Shown in pieces: positions 34,216 through 42,641 of a stretch of 64,000 nt of DNA. A program made the translations under genes and the position numbers. Every line of letters starts with the position of its first letter. Position 1 is the stretch's first letter. This DNA comes from Glycomyces xiaoerkulensis. GTDB lineage: Bacteria; Actinomycetota; Actinomycetes; Mycobacteriales; Micromonosporaceae. Location: NCBI RefSeq assembly GCF_002798405.1, contig NZ_PGGV01000033.1:1-64000 (forward strand). The letters run 5' to 3'. The notes beneath the pieces were generated by a model that worked only from the letters and a program-made list of their open reading frames with translations, was not told the DNA's origin and did not search any database.

Positions 34216-34623
34216 TTGGCTCCGCAGAATATGATGGCTCAGCCCCCGGCTACCCTCCTCCCCGAGGACACCGAGGCCCGGAAGTACCTCGACGATCACT
34301 CGCCTGAGGACACCGTCCGGAACTACCCGTGGTTCTGCGCGGCCTGGGCCCGGTTGGCGAAGAACGCCAACGAGGCCGACGAAGACGTGGCGGCGTACGC
34401 CTACGCCCGCACCGGCTACCACCGCGGCCTGGACCAGCTCCGCCGCAGCGGCTGGAAGGGGCACGGCCCGATCCCGTGGGACCACAAGCCCAACCGCGGC
34501 TTCCTGAAGTCGCTGTACCAGCTCTCCCGGGCCGCGGCGGCCATCGGCGAGGCCGACGAGGCCGCCCGGTGCGCCCAGTTGCTCCGCGACTCCGACCCGG
34601 CAGCGGCCGACGCCCTGACCTGA
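34216..34623 (+). CDS. DUF3151 family protein
   Basis: This conserved actinobacterial protein of unknown function (135 aa) shows the family blocks ATLLPEDTEARKYL, CAAWARLAKNA, AYAYARTGYHRGLDQLRRSG, GPIPWDHKPNRGFLKSL and CAQLLRDSDP. It appears all-helical and cytoplasmic. I keep the TTG at 34216 because GAGG lies 8 bases upstream. The ATGs at 34231 and 34234 have no ribosome binding site. In other actinobacteria I recall DUF3151 near fba; here fbaA is 23 kb away. Confidence 0.88.
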   Translation: MAPQNMMAQPPATLLPEDTEARKYLDDHSPEDTVRNYPWFCAAWARLAKNANEADEDVAAYAYARTGYHRGLDQLRRSGWKGHGPIPWDHKPNRGFLKSLYQLSRAAAAIGEADEAARCAQLLRDSDPAAADALT

Positions 34624-34637
34624 CCGCCGCTTTCACG

Positions 34638-34680
34638 CCGAGGGCCGGCGGGACCGTAAAGCGGTCCCGCCGGCCCTCGG
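34638..34680. terminator. Bidirectional 19-bp hairpin
   Basis: A perfect 19-bp stem with loop TAAAG lies between convergent DUF3151 and Rieske genes. It serves both strands. Confidence 0.8.
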
Positions 34681-34690
34681 TCGTGCCGGG

Positions 34691-35179
34691 TCAGGCGAGG
34701 AGGATGGCGCCGTCCTCCACGGTGATGTCCACTTCGGTCAGGCCGGTCTCGGCCGGGCCCTGGACGAGTTCGCCCTCCAAGTCGAACTGGGAGCCGTGGT
34801 TGGGGCAGGTGATGACGCCCTCGTCGTCCGGCGCCTGGACCGTAGTCCCCTGGTGGGGGCACACGGCCGAGTACGCCAGGAACTCGTCCTCGCTGGGCTG
34901 GACGATCACGGTCTCCTCGGCCACGATGCCGCCCCCGACGGGGACGTCGGAAGTCGAGGCCAGCGGGGTGCGGCCGTCGCCTCCGTCACCGTCCCCGCCC
35001 CCGTTGTCGGCGCCGTTGCCGGCCCCCGTGTCGCCGCCGCCGGATTCCGACGGCGACTCGGCCGTGCCGCAGGCGGCGAGCGCGCCGCCCGCTCCCAGTG
35101 CGGCCACGCCGCACATGAGCCCGCGCCGCGAGGCGAGGACCTGCGTCGCGATGGCACGGCCCTGATCAATGTCGGTCAT
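34691..35179 (-). CDS. Rieske [2Fe-2S] lipoprotein
   Basis: This 162-aa exported electron carrier has an N-terminal twin-arginine-like start (SRRGLMCGVAALGAG) and lipobox LAAC. A Gly/Asp-rich linker and then a Rieske domain follow. Cluster ligands are in CPHQG and CPNHGSQF. GAGGAG precedes the ATG at 35179, which decides the start over an upstream alternative. The Tat-type signal fits a protein that folds with its iron-sulfur cluster before export. Its redox partner is not in the neighbourhood. Confidence 0.88.
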   Translation of the reverse strand: MTDIDQGRAIATQVLASRRGLMCGVAALGAGGALAACGTAESPSESGGGDTGAGNGADNGGGDGDGGDGRTPLASTSDVPVGGGIVAEETVIVQPSEDEFLAYSAVCPHQGTTVQAPDDEGVITCPNHGSQFDLEGELVQGPAETGLTEVDITVEDGAILLA

Positions 35180-35240
35180 TACTGCTCCTCGATCTGCTGT
35201 CACTCAGAGTCGGGAAATCACCGTTCGGCCAGAAAGGGTA

Positions 35241-36464
35241 CTAATGAGAGGTTTCCGGGGCGTCACGGCGATACTGTCCCGTCCCCGAGCCTGCCAGCAC
35301 GGAACCGGGATGGCAATGAACTTGTTGAAGTTTTAATAAAACTCCCAGGGAACGCGCGATCAGCATGCGCTGCACCTCGTTCGTGCCCTCCCCGATCTCC
35401 AGGATCTTGCAGTCGCGCCAGGCCCGGGCCACCGGCGTCTCGTTCATGAACCCGTAGCCGCCGAAGATCTGCGTGGCGTCCCGGGCGCAGTCGACCGCGG
35501 CCTGCGCGGCGTAGAGCTTGGCGATGGCCGCGTCGGTGCCGAAGTCCTCACCGCGGTCGGCCTTCTCGGCCGCGTCGCGGTAGGCGAGTCGAGCCGTGTG
35601 CGCGCGAAGGCGCATGTCCGCCAGCATGAACGCGATCGACTGGTTGGCGGCGATCGGCTTGCCGAAGGCCTCGCGCTCCTGCGCGTGCGCCAGCGACTCG
35701 TCGAGGCAGCCCTGCGCGGTCCCGGCGCCCATCGCGGCCACGGCGACGCGCCCGGCCTCCAGCAGTTGCAGGAACTGGGCGTAGCCCCGTCCCCGCCGCC
35801 CGACGAGGTTCTCGGCGGGGACGCGGCAGCCGTCGAAGTACACCGGCCGGGTGTCGGAGGCCCGCCAGCCGACCTTGGAGTACTCGGGGCCGACCTCCAG
35901 GCCCGGGGTGCCGGGCTCGACCGCGATGCAGGAGACCTCGTCCGGGCCGGTGGCGGCGGTCGCGACGATGAGGTCGGTCATCGGGGTCCCGGCGTTGGTG
36001 ATGAAGCACTTGGCGCCGTCGATGACCCATTGGTCGCCGTCGAGCCGGGCGCGGGTGTCGGTGCGCCCGGCGTCGGTGCCGCCGCTGGGCTCGGTGAGCG
36101 CGAACGCGCACACGCCCTCCCCGGCGGCCAGGCGCGGCAGCCAGCGCTGCCGCTGCTCGGGCGTCCCGAACTTCGCGATCGACTCGGCCCCGAGGGTCAC
36201 CGCGGCCTCGACGGTGACCGCCACCGAGGCGTCGACGCGGCTGATCTCCTCCAGGGCCAGGCACAGCATGAGGAGCCCGGCGTCGGCGCCGCCGTACTCC
36301 TCGGGCAGCGTGACGCCGAAGACGCCGAGCTTGCCCAGGTCGCGGACGAGGTCGACGGGGAAGGCTCCCCGCTCGTAGTGGTCGCCGATCACGGGCTTGA
36401 TCTCGGTCTCGGCGAATTCCTTTACCGCGCTGGCGAACTCGGCCTGCTCGGGTGTGAGTCTCAT
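35241..36464 (-). CDS. Acyl-CoA dehydrogenase
   Basis: This FAD-dependent enzyme (407 aa) oxidises acyl-CoA to enoyl-CoA. The first signature is CAFALTEPSGGTDA, the substrate and FAD segments are FITNAGTPMTDL and FGKPIAANQSIAF, and the C-terminal signature is QIFGGYGFMNETPVARAWRD with EIGEGTNEVQ, where Glu of EGT is in the catalytic position. It follows the carboxylase beta-subunit gene by 8 bases. The pairing suggests branched-chain amino acid or acyl-CoA catabolism. An odd tail of about 30 residues follows the usual end (ARSLG) and crosses an AT-rich 15-base palindrome (35329-35343). Confidence 0.9.
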   Translation of the reverse strand: MRLTPEQAEFASAVKEFAETEIKPVIGDHYERGAFPVDLVRDLGKLGVFGVTLPEEYGGADAGLLMLCLALEEISRVDASVAVTVEAAVTLGAESIAKFGTPEQRQRWLPRLAAGEGVCAFALTEPSGGTDAGRTDTRARLDGDQWVIDGAKCFITNAGTPMTDLIVATAATGPDEVSCIAVEPGTPGLEVGPEYSKVGWRASDTRPVYFDGCRVPAENLVGRRGRGYAQFLQLLEAGRVAVAAMGAGTAQGCLDESLAHAQEREAFGKPIAANQSIAFMLADMRLRAHTARLAYRDAAEKADRGEDFGTDAAIAKLYAAQAAVDCARDATQIFGGYGFMNETPVARAWRDCKILEIGEGTNEVQRMLIARSLGVLLKLQQVHCHPGSVLAGSGTGQYRRDAPETSH

Positions 36465-36472
36465 GGCTCCTC

Positions 36473-37984
36473 CTACACCGGTGTTATCGGATGTCTGCGG
36501 GATCCGAACCGGCGGTCCTTGTGGGACAGCCGCCGGAAGCGTGCAACGAGGTCGGCCCGGAGGTGCTCGGGCTCGACGATGTCGTCGACGACCAGTTCGC
36601 CCGCGAGGCGGCGCAGGTCGACGTCGGCTTCGTACTCGGCGCGTTTGTCGGCGATGAACCGCTCGCGCTCGTCGGGGTCTTCGATGGCGCCGATCTTGCC
36701 CGCGTACACGGCGTTCACCGCGGCCTCGGCGCCCATGACGGCGATCTTGGCGGTCGGGAGGGCGAGGACGGCGTCGGAGCCGAAGGCGGGTCCGGCCATC
36801 GCGTAGAGGCCGGCGCCGTAGGCCTTGCGGACCACCACGCACAGCTTGGGGACGGTGGCCTCCGAGACCGCGGCGATCATCTTGGCGCCGTGGCGGATGA
36901 TGCCGGTCTTCTCGAATTCGGCGCCGACCATGAAGCCGGGGACGTCGGCCAGGAACAGCAGCGGCACGTTGAACGCGTCGCAGGTGTTGATGAAGCGGGC
37001 GGCCTTGTCGGCCGAGTCGGAGAACAGGACGCCGCCGCGAACGCCGGGGTTGGAGGCGACGATGCCGACCGGGCGGCCGTCGAGGCGGGCGTAGGCGCAC
37101 ACGAGCTCGCCGGCCCACCGGGCCTGGACTTCGAGGACCGAGTCGCGGTCGACCAGGCCGTCGATGAAGTCGTGGACGTCGAACGGGGTCGACTCGCCGG
37201 TCGGCACCACCTCGCGAAGGTCGGTCTCGCGCGGCGGCCGGGCCGCCCGCGCCGGCGGCGGCTGGGTCCAGTTCGAAGGCAGGTAGGACAGCCAGCGGCG
37301 GACGGTGGCGATCGCCTCGTCCTCGTTCCGGGACAGGAAGTGCCCGACGCCGGACTGCTCGCAGTGGACGCGGGCGCCGCCCATCTCCTCGAGGGTGGTC
37401 CGCTCGCCGGTGACCATCTCGACCATGCGGGGGCTGCCCAGGTACATCGAGGCGTTGCCGTCGACCATGGCGACGATGTCGCAGAACGCCGGGATGTAGG
37501 CGCCGCCGGCGGCCGAGGGGCCGAACAGGGCGCAGGCCTGGGGGATCTGGCCGGAGGCGCGCACCTGCTCGTAGAAGATGCGTCCCGCGCCGCGGCGGCC
37601 GGGGAAGAGCTGGACCTGGTCGGTGATGCGCGCCCCGGCCGAGTCGACCAGGTAGACGATGGGGTGCTGCTCGGCCTGCGCGGATTCGATGGTGCGGACG
37701 ATCTTCTCGACGGTCCTGGCCCCCCAGGAGCCGGCCTTGACCGTGGAGTCGTTGGCGACCACCCGGATGGGGCGGCCCTGGACGGTGGCGGTGCCGCAGA
37801 CGACGCCGTCGGCCGGCAGGCCGGGGTCGGGGTTGGCCCAGAGGGCGTCCTCGGTGAACGAGTCGACGTCGGTCAGCCGCCGGATCCGCTCGCGGGCGTG
37901 GTACTTGCCCGCGGCGGCGGCCGCCCGGTGGTACTTTTCGGCGCCCCCGCGCATGATGCTCTCGCGTTCGGCTCGGTAGTCCAC
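36473..37984 (-). CDS. Acyl-CoA carboxylase beta (carboxyltransferase) subunit
   Basis: This 503-aa subunit transfers carboxyl from biotin to an acyl-CoA. Carboxyltransferase blocks are KYHARERIRRLTD, VYLVDSAGARI, FGPSAAGGAYIPAFCD in the N-domain and FLADVPGFMVG, KLCVVVRKAYGAGLYAM and AVMGAEAAVNAVY in the C-domain. It resembles the 3-methylcrotonyl-CoA-type group. The biotin-carboxylase alpha subunit is not in the window. Translation starts at GTG 37984, just after a 22-bp palindromic operator. It is the first gene of the carboxylase-dehydrogenase operon. Confidence 0.88.
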   Translation of the reverse strand: MDYRAERESIMRGGAEKYHRAAAAAGKYHARERIRRLTDVDSFTEDALWANPDPGLPADGVVCGTATVQGRPIRVVANDSTVKAGSWGARTVEKIVRTIESAQAEQHPIVYLVDSAGARITDQVQLFPGRRGAGRIFYEQVRASGQIPQACALFGPSAAGGAYIPAFCDIVAMVDGNASMYLGSPRMVEMVTGERTTLEEMGGARVHCEQSGVGHFLSRNEDEAIATVRRWLSYLPSNWTQPPPARAARPPRETDLREVVPTGESTPFDVHDFIDGLVDRDSVLEVQARWAGELVCAYARLDGRPVGIVASNPGVRGGVLFSDSADKAARFINTCDAFNVPLLFLADVPGFMVGAEFEKTGIIRHGAKMIAAVSEATVPKLCVVVRKAYGAGLYAMAGPAFGSDAVLALPTAKIAVMGAEAAVNAVYAGKIGAIEDPDERERFIADKRAEYEADVDLRRLAGELVVDDIVEPEHLRADLVARFRRLSHKDRRFGSRRHPITPV

Positions 37985-37999
37985 GTCGTCTCCTTCCCC

Positions 38000-38021
38000 T
38001 ACCTTAACGATCGTTAAGGTA
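38000..38021. promoter_or_regulatory. 22-bp perfect palindrome, TetR-type operator
   Basis: TACCTTAACGA is followed by its exact reverse complement, 16 bases upstream of the carboxylase start. The form fits a TetR/AcrR regulator. No such gene is in the window. Confidence 0.7.
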
Positions 38022-38155
38022 GTTACATTGTGTCCCGTGACCGACCGCCTGTCAAACCCGGGGCGCCCCCACCGGGCGGGCGGCTACCCTCGAAGGGCCG
38101 CACGCGGCGCAACCAGCGAACCGCCGCCCGGCACCGCCGTCCCACCCGGAGACCC

Positions 38156-40201
38156 ATGAGCACCACGACCCGCGACGCGGCGCCGGCCGCCGACCGCCCC
38201 GAAGCCCCGGCGCGGCAGCGGTACCTGCACGAGATCGACGGGCTGCGCGGCGCCGCGATCGCCATCATCGCCGCCTACCACATCTGGTTCAACACCGTCT
38301 CCGGCGGCGTCGACGTGTTCCTGCTGCTCTCGGGCTTCTTCATCACCGGCAGCCTGCTGCGCGGCCTCGAATCCGGGCGCGGGCTCCGGCCCGTCCGCTA
38401 CTCGGCGCGGATCGTGCGCCGCATCTTCCCGCCCGCCCTGGCCGTGGCCGCCGCGATGGTCCTGATGACCGCGATCTGGCTGCCGCGCGCCACCTGGAAC
38501 CAGCAGCTCGGCGACCTGCTCGCCTCGGCGTTCTACGTCGGCAACTGGCGCCTGGCCGAGACCAGCGTCGACTACCTGTCCTCGAACAACGGCGCCAGCA
38601 TCGTCCAGCACTACTGGTCGCTGGGCATCCAGGCCCAGTTCTACCTGCTGTGGCCGCTGCTCATCGCCGCCTGCGCCTTCGCCGCACGCCGCAGCGGACT
38701 GCGACTGCGGTGGGTGCTGGCGGCGGCGTTCACGCTGGTCTTCGCCGGGTCGTTCGCCTTCGCCCTGTGGGAGGTCGCGGCCGACCAGGCGTACGCCTAC
38801 TTCGACACCCGCGCCCGCTTGTGGCAGTTCGCCCTCGGCGCGCTCCTGGTGCTCGCGCTGCCGCTGCTCCGGCTCGGCCGCCGCACCGCGGCGGTCCTGT
38901 CCTGGACGGCCCTGGCCGCCCTGGCCGCCTGCGGCATGGTCCTGGAGAGCACCCGGTTCCCCGGCCTGGCCGCCGTGTGGCCGGTGGCGGCCGCCGCCGC
39001 GGTCATCGTCGTCGCCTCCGCCCGGCCCGGCGCCGGAGCCGGAATCCTGCTCAACTCCCGGCCGCTCCAAACGCTCGGGCGGCACTCCTACAGCCTCTAC
39101 CTGTGGCACTGGCCGGTCCTCATCTGCTACCTGGCCGCCACCGGGCGCGACACCGCCACGATCGCCGGCGGGGTTGGGGTCATCGCCGTCTCGCTCGCCC
39201 TCGCCGCGGCCACGCGCTGGGCGGTCGAGGAGCGCCTGCCCGCGACCGGCCTGGGCCAGCGCACCGCCCGCGGCGCCTACGCGCTCGGCGCGGCCTCCAT
39301 CGCGCTGGTCCTGGCCGCCTGCGCCGGCCTGTACGGCTACATCGCCTACGAGCGGCACCGGCTCGACCCGGCCGCCGCCGCGGCCGACGCGAGCGTCTAC
39401 CCGGGCGCGGCGGCGCTGGCCGGGGACCTCGACTTCGAGGCGGCCGACTTCATCCCCTCGACCCTCGACGCCGCCGACGACCGCGATCCGGCCCTGTCGG
39501 GGGAGTGCAACCAGTCGATGGAGGGTTACGAGCCGATCCGCTGCGACTTCGGCTCCGATGAGGGCGGCGCCGAGCGGACGGTGGTGATGTACGGCGGCTC
39601 CAAGATCTGGCAGTGGCTGCCGGCGATGGAGAAGGTGGCGGAGGCTCGGGACTGGCACCTGATCACGTTCATCAAGAACGCCTGCATCCCCACTCCGGAG
39701 CAGCCGAACACGGACGAGGAGCGGTACCGGTCCTGCGACGAGTGGAACGACTCGGTCGTCGCCGAGATCGGCCGGATCGGCCCCGACCTCGTCTTCACCT
39801 ACGGCTCGCGGGTCGGCTACGACCCGGTGGAGTCCTTCCCCGACTACAACGAGCGCTACGAGCAGTTGCTCGAATCCGGCGCCGAGGTCGCCGTCGTCCG
39901 CGACACCCCGAGCCCGCGCTTCGACGTGCCCACCTGCGTCGACCTCAACGGCCCCGGCTCGCCCGAGTGCGCCGTCGACCGGGACGCCTACTACCCCGAC
40001 CCGGACGCCTTCGGCGACCTCCCGGTCCCCGCCGGGGTCCACAAGATCGACCTGACCGACTACATCTGCACCGAGACGGCCTGCCCGCCGGTGGTCGGGA
40101 ACATCCTGGTCTACCGGGACGACGCCCACCTGACCAACACCTACGCGGCGACGCTCGCGCCCTACCTGGAGTCGGAGCTGGTGGCCGCGGCGGGGGCCTG
40201 A
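38156..40201 (+). CDS. Membrane acyltransferase (family 3) with C-terminal SGNH-like domain
   Basis: This 681-aa protein opens with the acyltransferase-3 signature (YLHEIDGLRGAAIAIIAAYH). About ten helices follow, with HSYSLYLWHWPVLICYL late in that domain. From about residue 440 an extracytoplasmic SGNH-hydrolase-like domain follows. The nucleophile Ser482 lies in YGGSKIWQW, where relatives usually have GDSH. The Asp-x-x-His pair is Asp655/His658 (DDAHLT). Such proteins O-acetylate cell-wall or exported glycans. The ATG at 38156 follows CCGGAG. A 42-residue upstream extension is basic and unlike the family. Confidence 0.85.
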   Translation: MSTTTRDAAPAADRPEAPARQRYLHEIDGLRGAAIAIIAAYHIWFNTVSGGVDVFLLLSGFFITGSLLRGLESGRGLRPVRYSARIVRRIFPPALAVAAAMVLMTAIWLPRATWNQQLGDLLASAFYVGNWRLAETSVDYLSSNNGASIVQHYWSLGIQAQFYLLWPLLIAACAFAARRSGLRLRWVLAAAFTLVFAGSFAFALWEVAADQAYAYFDTRARLWQFALGALLVLALPLLRLGRRTAAVLSWTALAALAACGMVLESTRFPGLAAVWPVAAAAAVIVVASARPGAGAGILLNSRPLQTLGRHSYSLYLWHWPVLICYLAATGRDTATIAGGVGVIAVSLALAAATRWAVEERLPATGLGQRTARGAYALGAASIALVLAACAGLYGYIAYERHRLDPAAAAADASVYPGAAALAGDLDFEAADFIPSTLDAADDRDPALSGECNQSMEGYEPIRCDFGSDEGGAERTVVMYGGSKIWQWLPAMEKVAEARDWHLITFIKNACIPTPEQPNTDEERYRSCDEWNDSVVAEIGRIGPDLVFTYGSRVGYDPVESFPDYNERYEQLLESGAEVAVVRDTPSPRFDVPTCVDLNGPGSPECAVDRDAYYPDPDAFGDLPVPAGVHKIDLTDYICTETACPPVVGNILVYRDDAHLTNTYAATLAPYLESELVAAAGA

Positions 40202-40297
40202 GCGCCGCGAACATTCGCGTTCAGGCGTTTGCAACTGGTCCGTACCATAAAGGCCAATTGTGAGACGGTTCCCGCGACCTCGACCCCCGGAGGGCCC

Positions 40298-41155
40298 ATG
40301 CCGAACCCGTCCATCGCCGCCAACATCGGAGACCTGCTCGGTGGCGCTCTGCTCGTCGTCTGCCTCGGAGCATTCCTGGCGCTGCTGGTGCTCGGGCTGT
40401 TCGCCAAGGGCGGCCGGGCCGCGAAGCGGGCCCGCTGGCGGCGCGAGATCCCCGAGCAGGACCGGCTCCTTCCCGCACTGGCGGCCGAGCGCGGCTGGCA
40501 CTACGCGCCAAGGGACGACCAGTGCCTCCGCATCGTCGACGTGCTCGAACGCGGGAGCAACGGGGAGTCGACCAGCGGCGACCGCCACCAGAGCGCCGGC
40601 GCGTCGGGCCGCGGGGCCTACGGGCTGCGGTTCGCGGTCAATCCGACCGCGGCCGCCGAGCACGTCATCACCTTCCGTGCGCGCGGCGGCGAGTACGTGC
40701 TGTTCCAGCACCGCTGGAACCAGGCCGACCACGAAACCTACGGCCCCATGTGGCAAGAGGACCGCGACCGCGCCAGGTTCGCTTCGACCGCGGCCCGCCG
40801 CCTGCCGGCGGCCACGCCGTTCGTGTGCGTCACCAGGAGGTGGAAGGGGGCCGTCTCGGGACTGGTCGGACACGACACCCGGGTCGACCGGCACCGCTTC
40901 GACCGCGACTACCTCGTCTTCGTCGAACATCAGCGCTTCGGCCTCGATATCGTCCATCCGCGACTGACGGAGTGGGTGATGGAGACCGAACCGCCGGAGG
41001 GCGAGTTCCTGGTCCTCTGGGACGGCTGGTGCTTCATCACCACAGAGGACATTCTGCGCGCCGAGGAGGTCGACCACCGCCTGGAGCGGCTCGACGCGTT
41101 CGCGGGCCTCATCCCCGATCACGTGTGGAATACCGACTACGACCCCGGCCGTTGA
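40298..41155 (+). CDS. Single-pass membrane protein, 285 aa
   Basis: I do not recognise the family. A short N-terminus precedes one helix (about residues 10-35, GALLVVCLGAFLALLVLGLF) and then a basic stretch (AKRARWRRE). A cytoplasmic or external domain of about 240 residues follows, rich in Trp, Arg and Glu, with motifs HVITFRARGGEYVLFQH and FLVLWDGWCFITTEDI. The C-terminal half looks like the DUF3137-type domain only in general layout. AGG lies 5 bases before the ATG. It is 51 bases upstream of two type-VII-like genes and probably belongs with them. Confidence 0.65.
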   Translation: MPNPSIAANIGDLLGGALLVVCLGAFLALLVLGLFAKGGRAAKRARWRREIPEQDRLLPALAAERGWHYAPRDDQCLRIVDVLERGSNGESTSGDRHQSAGASGRGAYGLRFAVNPTAAAEHVITFRARGGEYVLFQHRWNQADHETYGPMWQEDRDRARFASTAARRLPAATPFVCVTRRWKGAVSGLVGHDTRVDRHRFDRDYLVFVEHQRFGLDIVHPRLTEWVMETEPPEGEFLVLWDGWCFITTEDILRAEEVDHRLERLDAFAGLIPDHVWNTDYDPGR

Positions 41156-41206
41156 GCTGCGGCTCCGATCCCCGCCCCGACCGATACGACATAGAGGAGC
41201 TCCAGC

Positions 41207-41545
41207 ATGAGTGAAGGCATCAGAGTCGATCCCGATCAACTCGACCAAGCCGCAAGCGCCATCAGGGACACGGCGGACAACGCCGATGACCTGGCCTCGT
41301 ACGCCAAGGATTCCGATCCCGACGTCTGGGCGTGGGGCCTGCCCGCGACCTTCCTGGCGGCGCCGTTCTACATCGGGCTGGTCGACATGCTGCACCAGCA
41401 GTTCTCCGGTGTCCGCCAGACCATCGAGGGGTTCGCCGACATGGTCGAGGAGTGCGGCGCCGACGCCCGCGAGAACGACGACGGCACCGCCGAGGTGTTC
41501 CTGGATCTGGAAGGCGAGCTCGAAGGGGAGTACAGCGATGAGTGA
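41207..41545 (+). CDS. WXG100/ESX-like helical protein, 112 aa
   Basis: The protein has the size and layout of a type VII secretion substrate. The first helix is EGIRVDPDQLDQAASAIRDT, then a W-A-W-G turn (residues 41-44), and the second helix is DMLHQQFSGVRQTIEGFADM. An acidic tail ends GEYSDE. A hydrophobic stretch (LPATFLAAPFYIGLVD) in the centre is unusual for WXG100 proteins. GAGG-like bases precede the ATG. Its end overlaps the next start by 8 bases. The link to type VII secretion is an inference from fold pattern and pairing. Confidence 0.65.
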   Translation: MSEGIRVDPDQLDQAASAIRDTADNADDLASYAKDSDPDVWAWGLPATFLAAPFYIGLVDMLHQQFSGVRQTIEGFADMVEECGADARENDDGTAEVFLDLEGELEGEYSDE

Positions 41546-42440
41546 GAACGAACTCTCCTGGCAGGAGAACGCCCCCGAGCAGAGCGACGTCGACTTCTCC
41601 GGGGACGCCTGGGTCCCCAGTGGCGCGGACGCGCTCGGCGCGCTCAAGGGCGCGACGCTCGGCGTCACCGGGTTCGACGGCCACAAGGCGTTCGACGGCA
41701 TCAACAGCAGCGTCAGCGAGATCGACGATCTTGCCGACTGGCCGTCCATGGTGATGGCGATCGACGCGATCATCGAGAAGTCGAACCAGGCCCACGCCAA
41801 GATCCAGGAGTTCGAGGACGCCGGCGGCAACGTCTTCGCCGATCCGCTGGGCATGCTGGCCGGCACCCTGGTGAACTTCGTGCTGGAGTTGTGCCAGCCC
41901 TTGCAGGACCTGCTCGGGCTGGTCACCGGCAACCACACCCGCATGAAGACCTGCGTCGAGATGTGGCTGACGGTCGTCCGGGGCGGCATGGAGACCGGTG
42001 CCCACATCGCCGAGACCGGCGCCGAGGTCATGAAGGACTGGAGTGGCGACGACGGAGAGGCGGCCCGGCACCGCGTCGCGGAGATCGGTCAGGCGGTCAC
42101 CCTCATGTCCATGTGGGGCATCGCCATCGCCGTCGCGCTGCGGGGCATGGCCTGGATCGCCTTGAAGTGCGAGATGAAGGTCAAGAAGATCCTCTCCGAC
42201 ATCGTCGAGGAGGCCCTCACCAAGTGGCTGCCGGGGATGGCGTCGGGTGCGGCGACTTTCGGCGCCTCGTCGGCGGCGACGGTCACCCTCGCGGTCGTCC
42301 AGATCGCTAACTGGATCATCACCGCCTACAACTTCATCCAGATGGCGATCACCCTGTGCGAACTGGTCTGGGAGGTCTTCCAGTCGATCGGCGACATGAT
42401 GCCGTCGATCGACGAGGTCCTCAACTTCTTCAAGAAGTAG
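41538..42440 (+). CDS. Larger WXG-like protein with hydrophobic helices, 300 aa
   Basis: This protein is partner to the preceding small protein, overlapping it by 8 bases. The N-terminus is polar, followed by a predicted helical stretch (residues 60-135). The central segment ETGAHIAETGAEVMKDWSGD resembles the linker helix plus W-x-G turn of actinobacterial WXG100-superfamily proteins. Two or more hydrophobic helices then follow (MSMWGIAIAVALRGMAWIAL, ATVTLAVVQIANWIITAY). It may be an exported or membrane-inserting type VII substrate. No ESX core gene (EccC, EccD) is in the window. Confidence 0.65.
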   Translation: MSENELSWQENAPEQSDVDFSGDAWVPSGADALGALKGATLGVTGFDGHKAFDGINSSVSEIDDLADWPSMVMAIDAIIEKSNQAHAKIQEFEDAGGNVFADPLGMLAGTLVNFVLELCQPLQDLLGLVTGNHTRMKTCVEMWLTVVRGGMETGAHIAETGAEVMKDWSGDDGEAARHRVAEIGQAVTLMSMWGIAIAVALRGMAWIALKCEMKVKKILSDIVEEALTKWLPGMASGAATFGASSAATVTLAVVQIANWIITAYNFIQMAITLCELVWEVFQSIGDMMPSIDEVLNFFKK

Positions 42441-42452
42441 CGCACGCGCCGC

Positions 42453-42483
42453 TTCGGCCCCGGACTCGCCGTCCGGGGCCGAA
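42453..42483 (+). terminator. Terminator after the WXG-like cluster
   Basis: A 13-bp stem (TTCGGCCCCGGAC, loop TCGCC, complement) lies 12 bases past the stop. Confidence 0.65.
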
Positions 42484-42641
42484 AAGTCCGATGTCGACTC
42501 CGTCTTCACCTTCCCGGTGCGGCGGCCGTCCTCCGGGTCGACCCGTTGCGCCGCTGCATCAGAAATCGACGCTTGTCAACCCTCATGTTCCCTAGTAGAG
42601 GTATGTCGGATCAACAACATTGACTCGACGATTGTCCGGGA

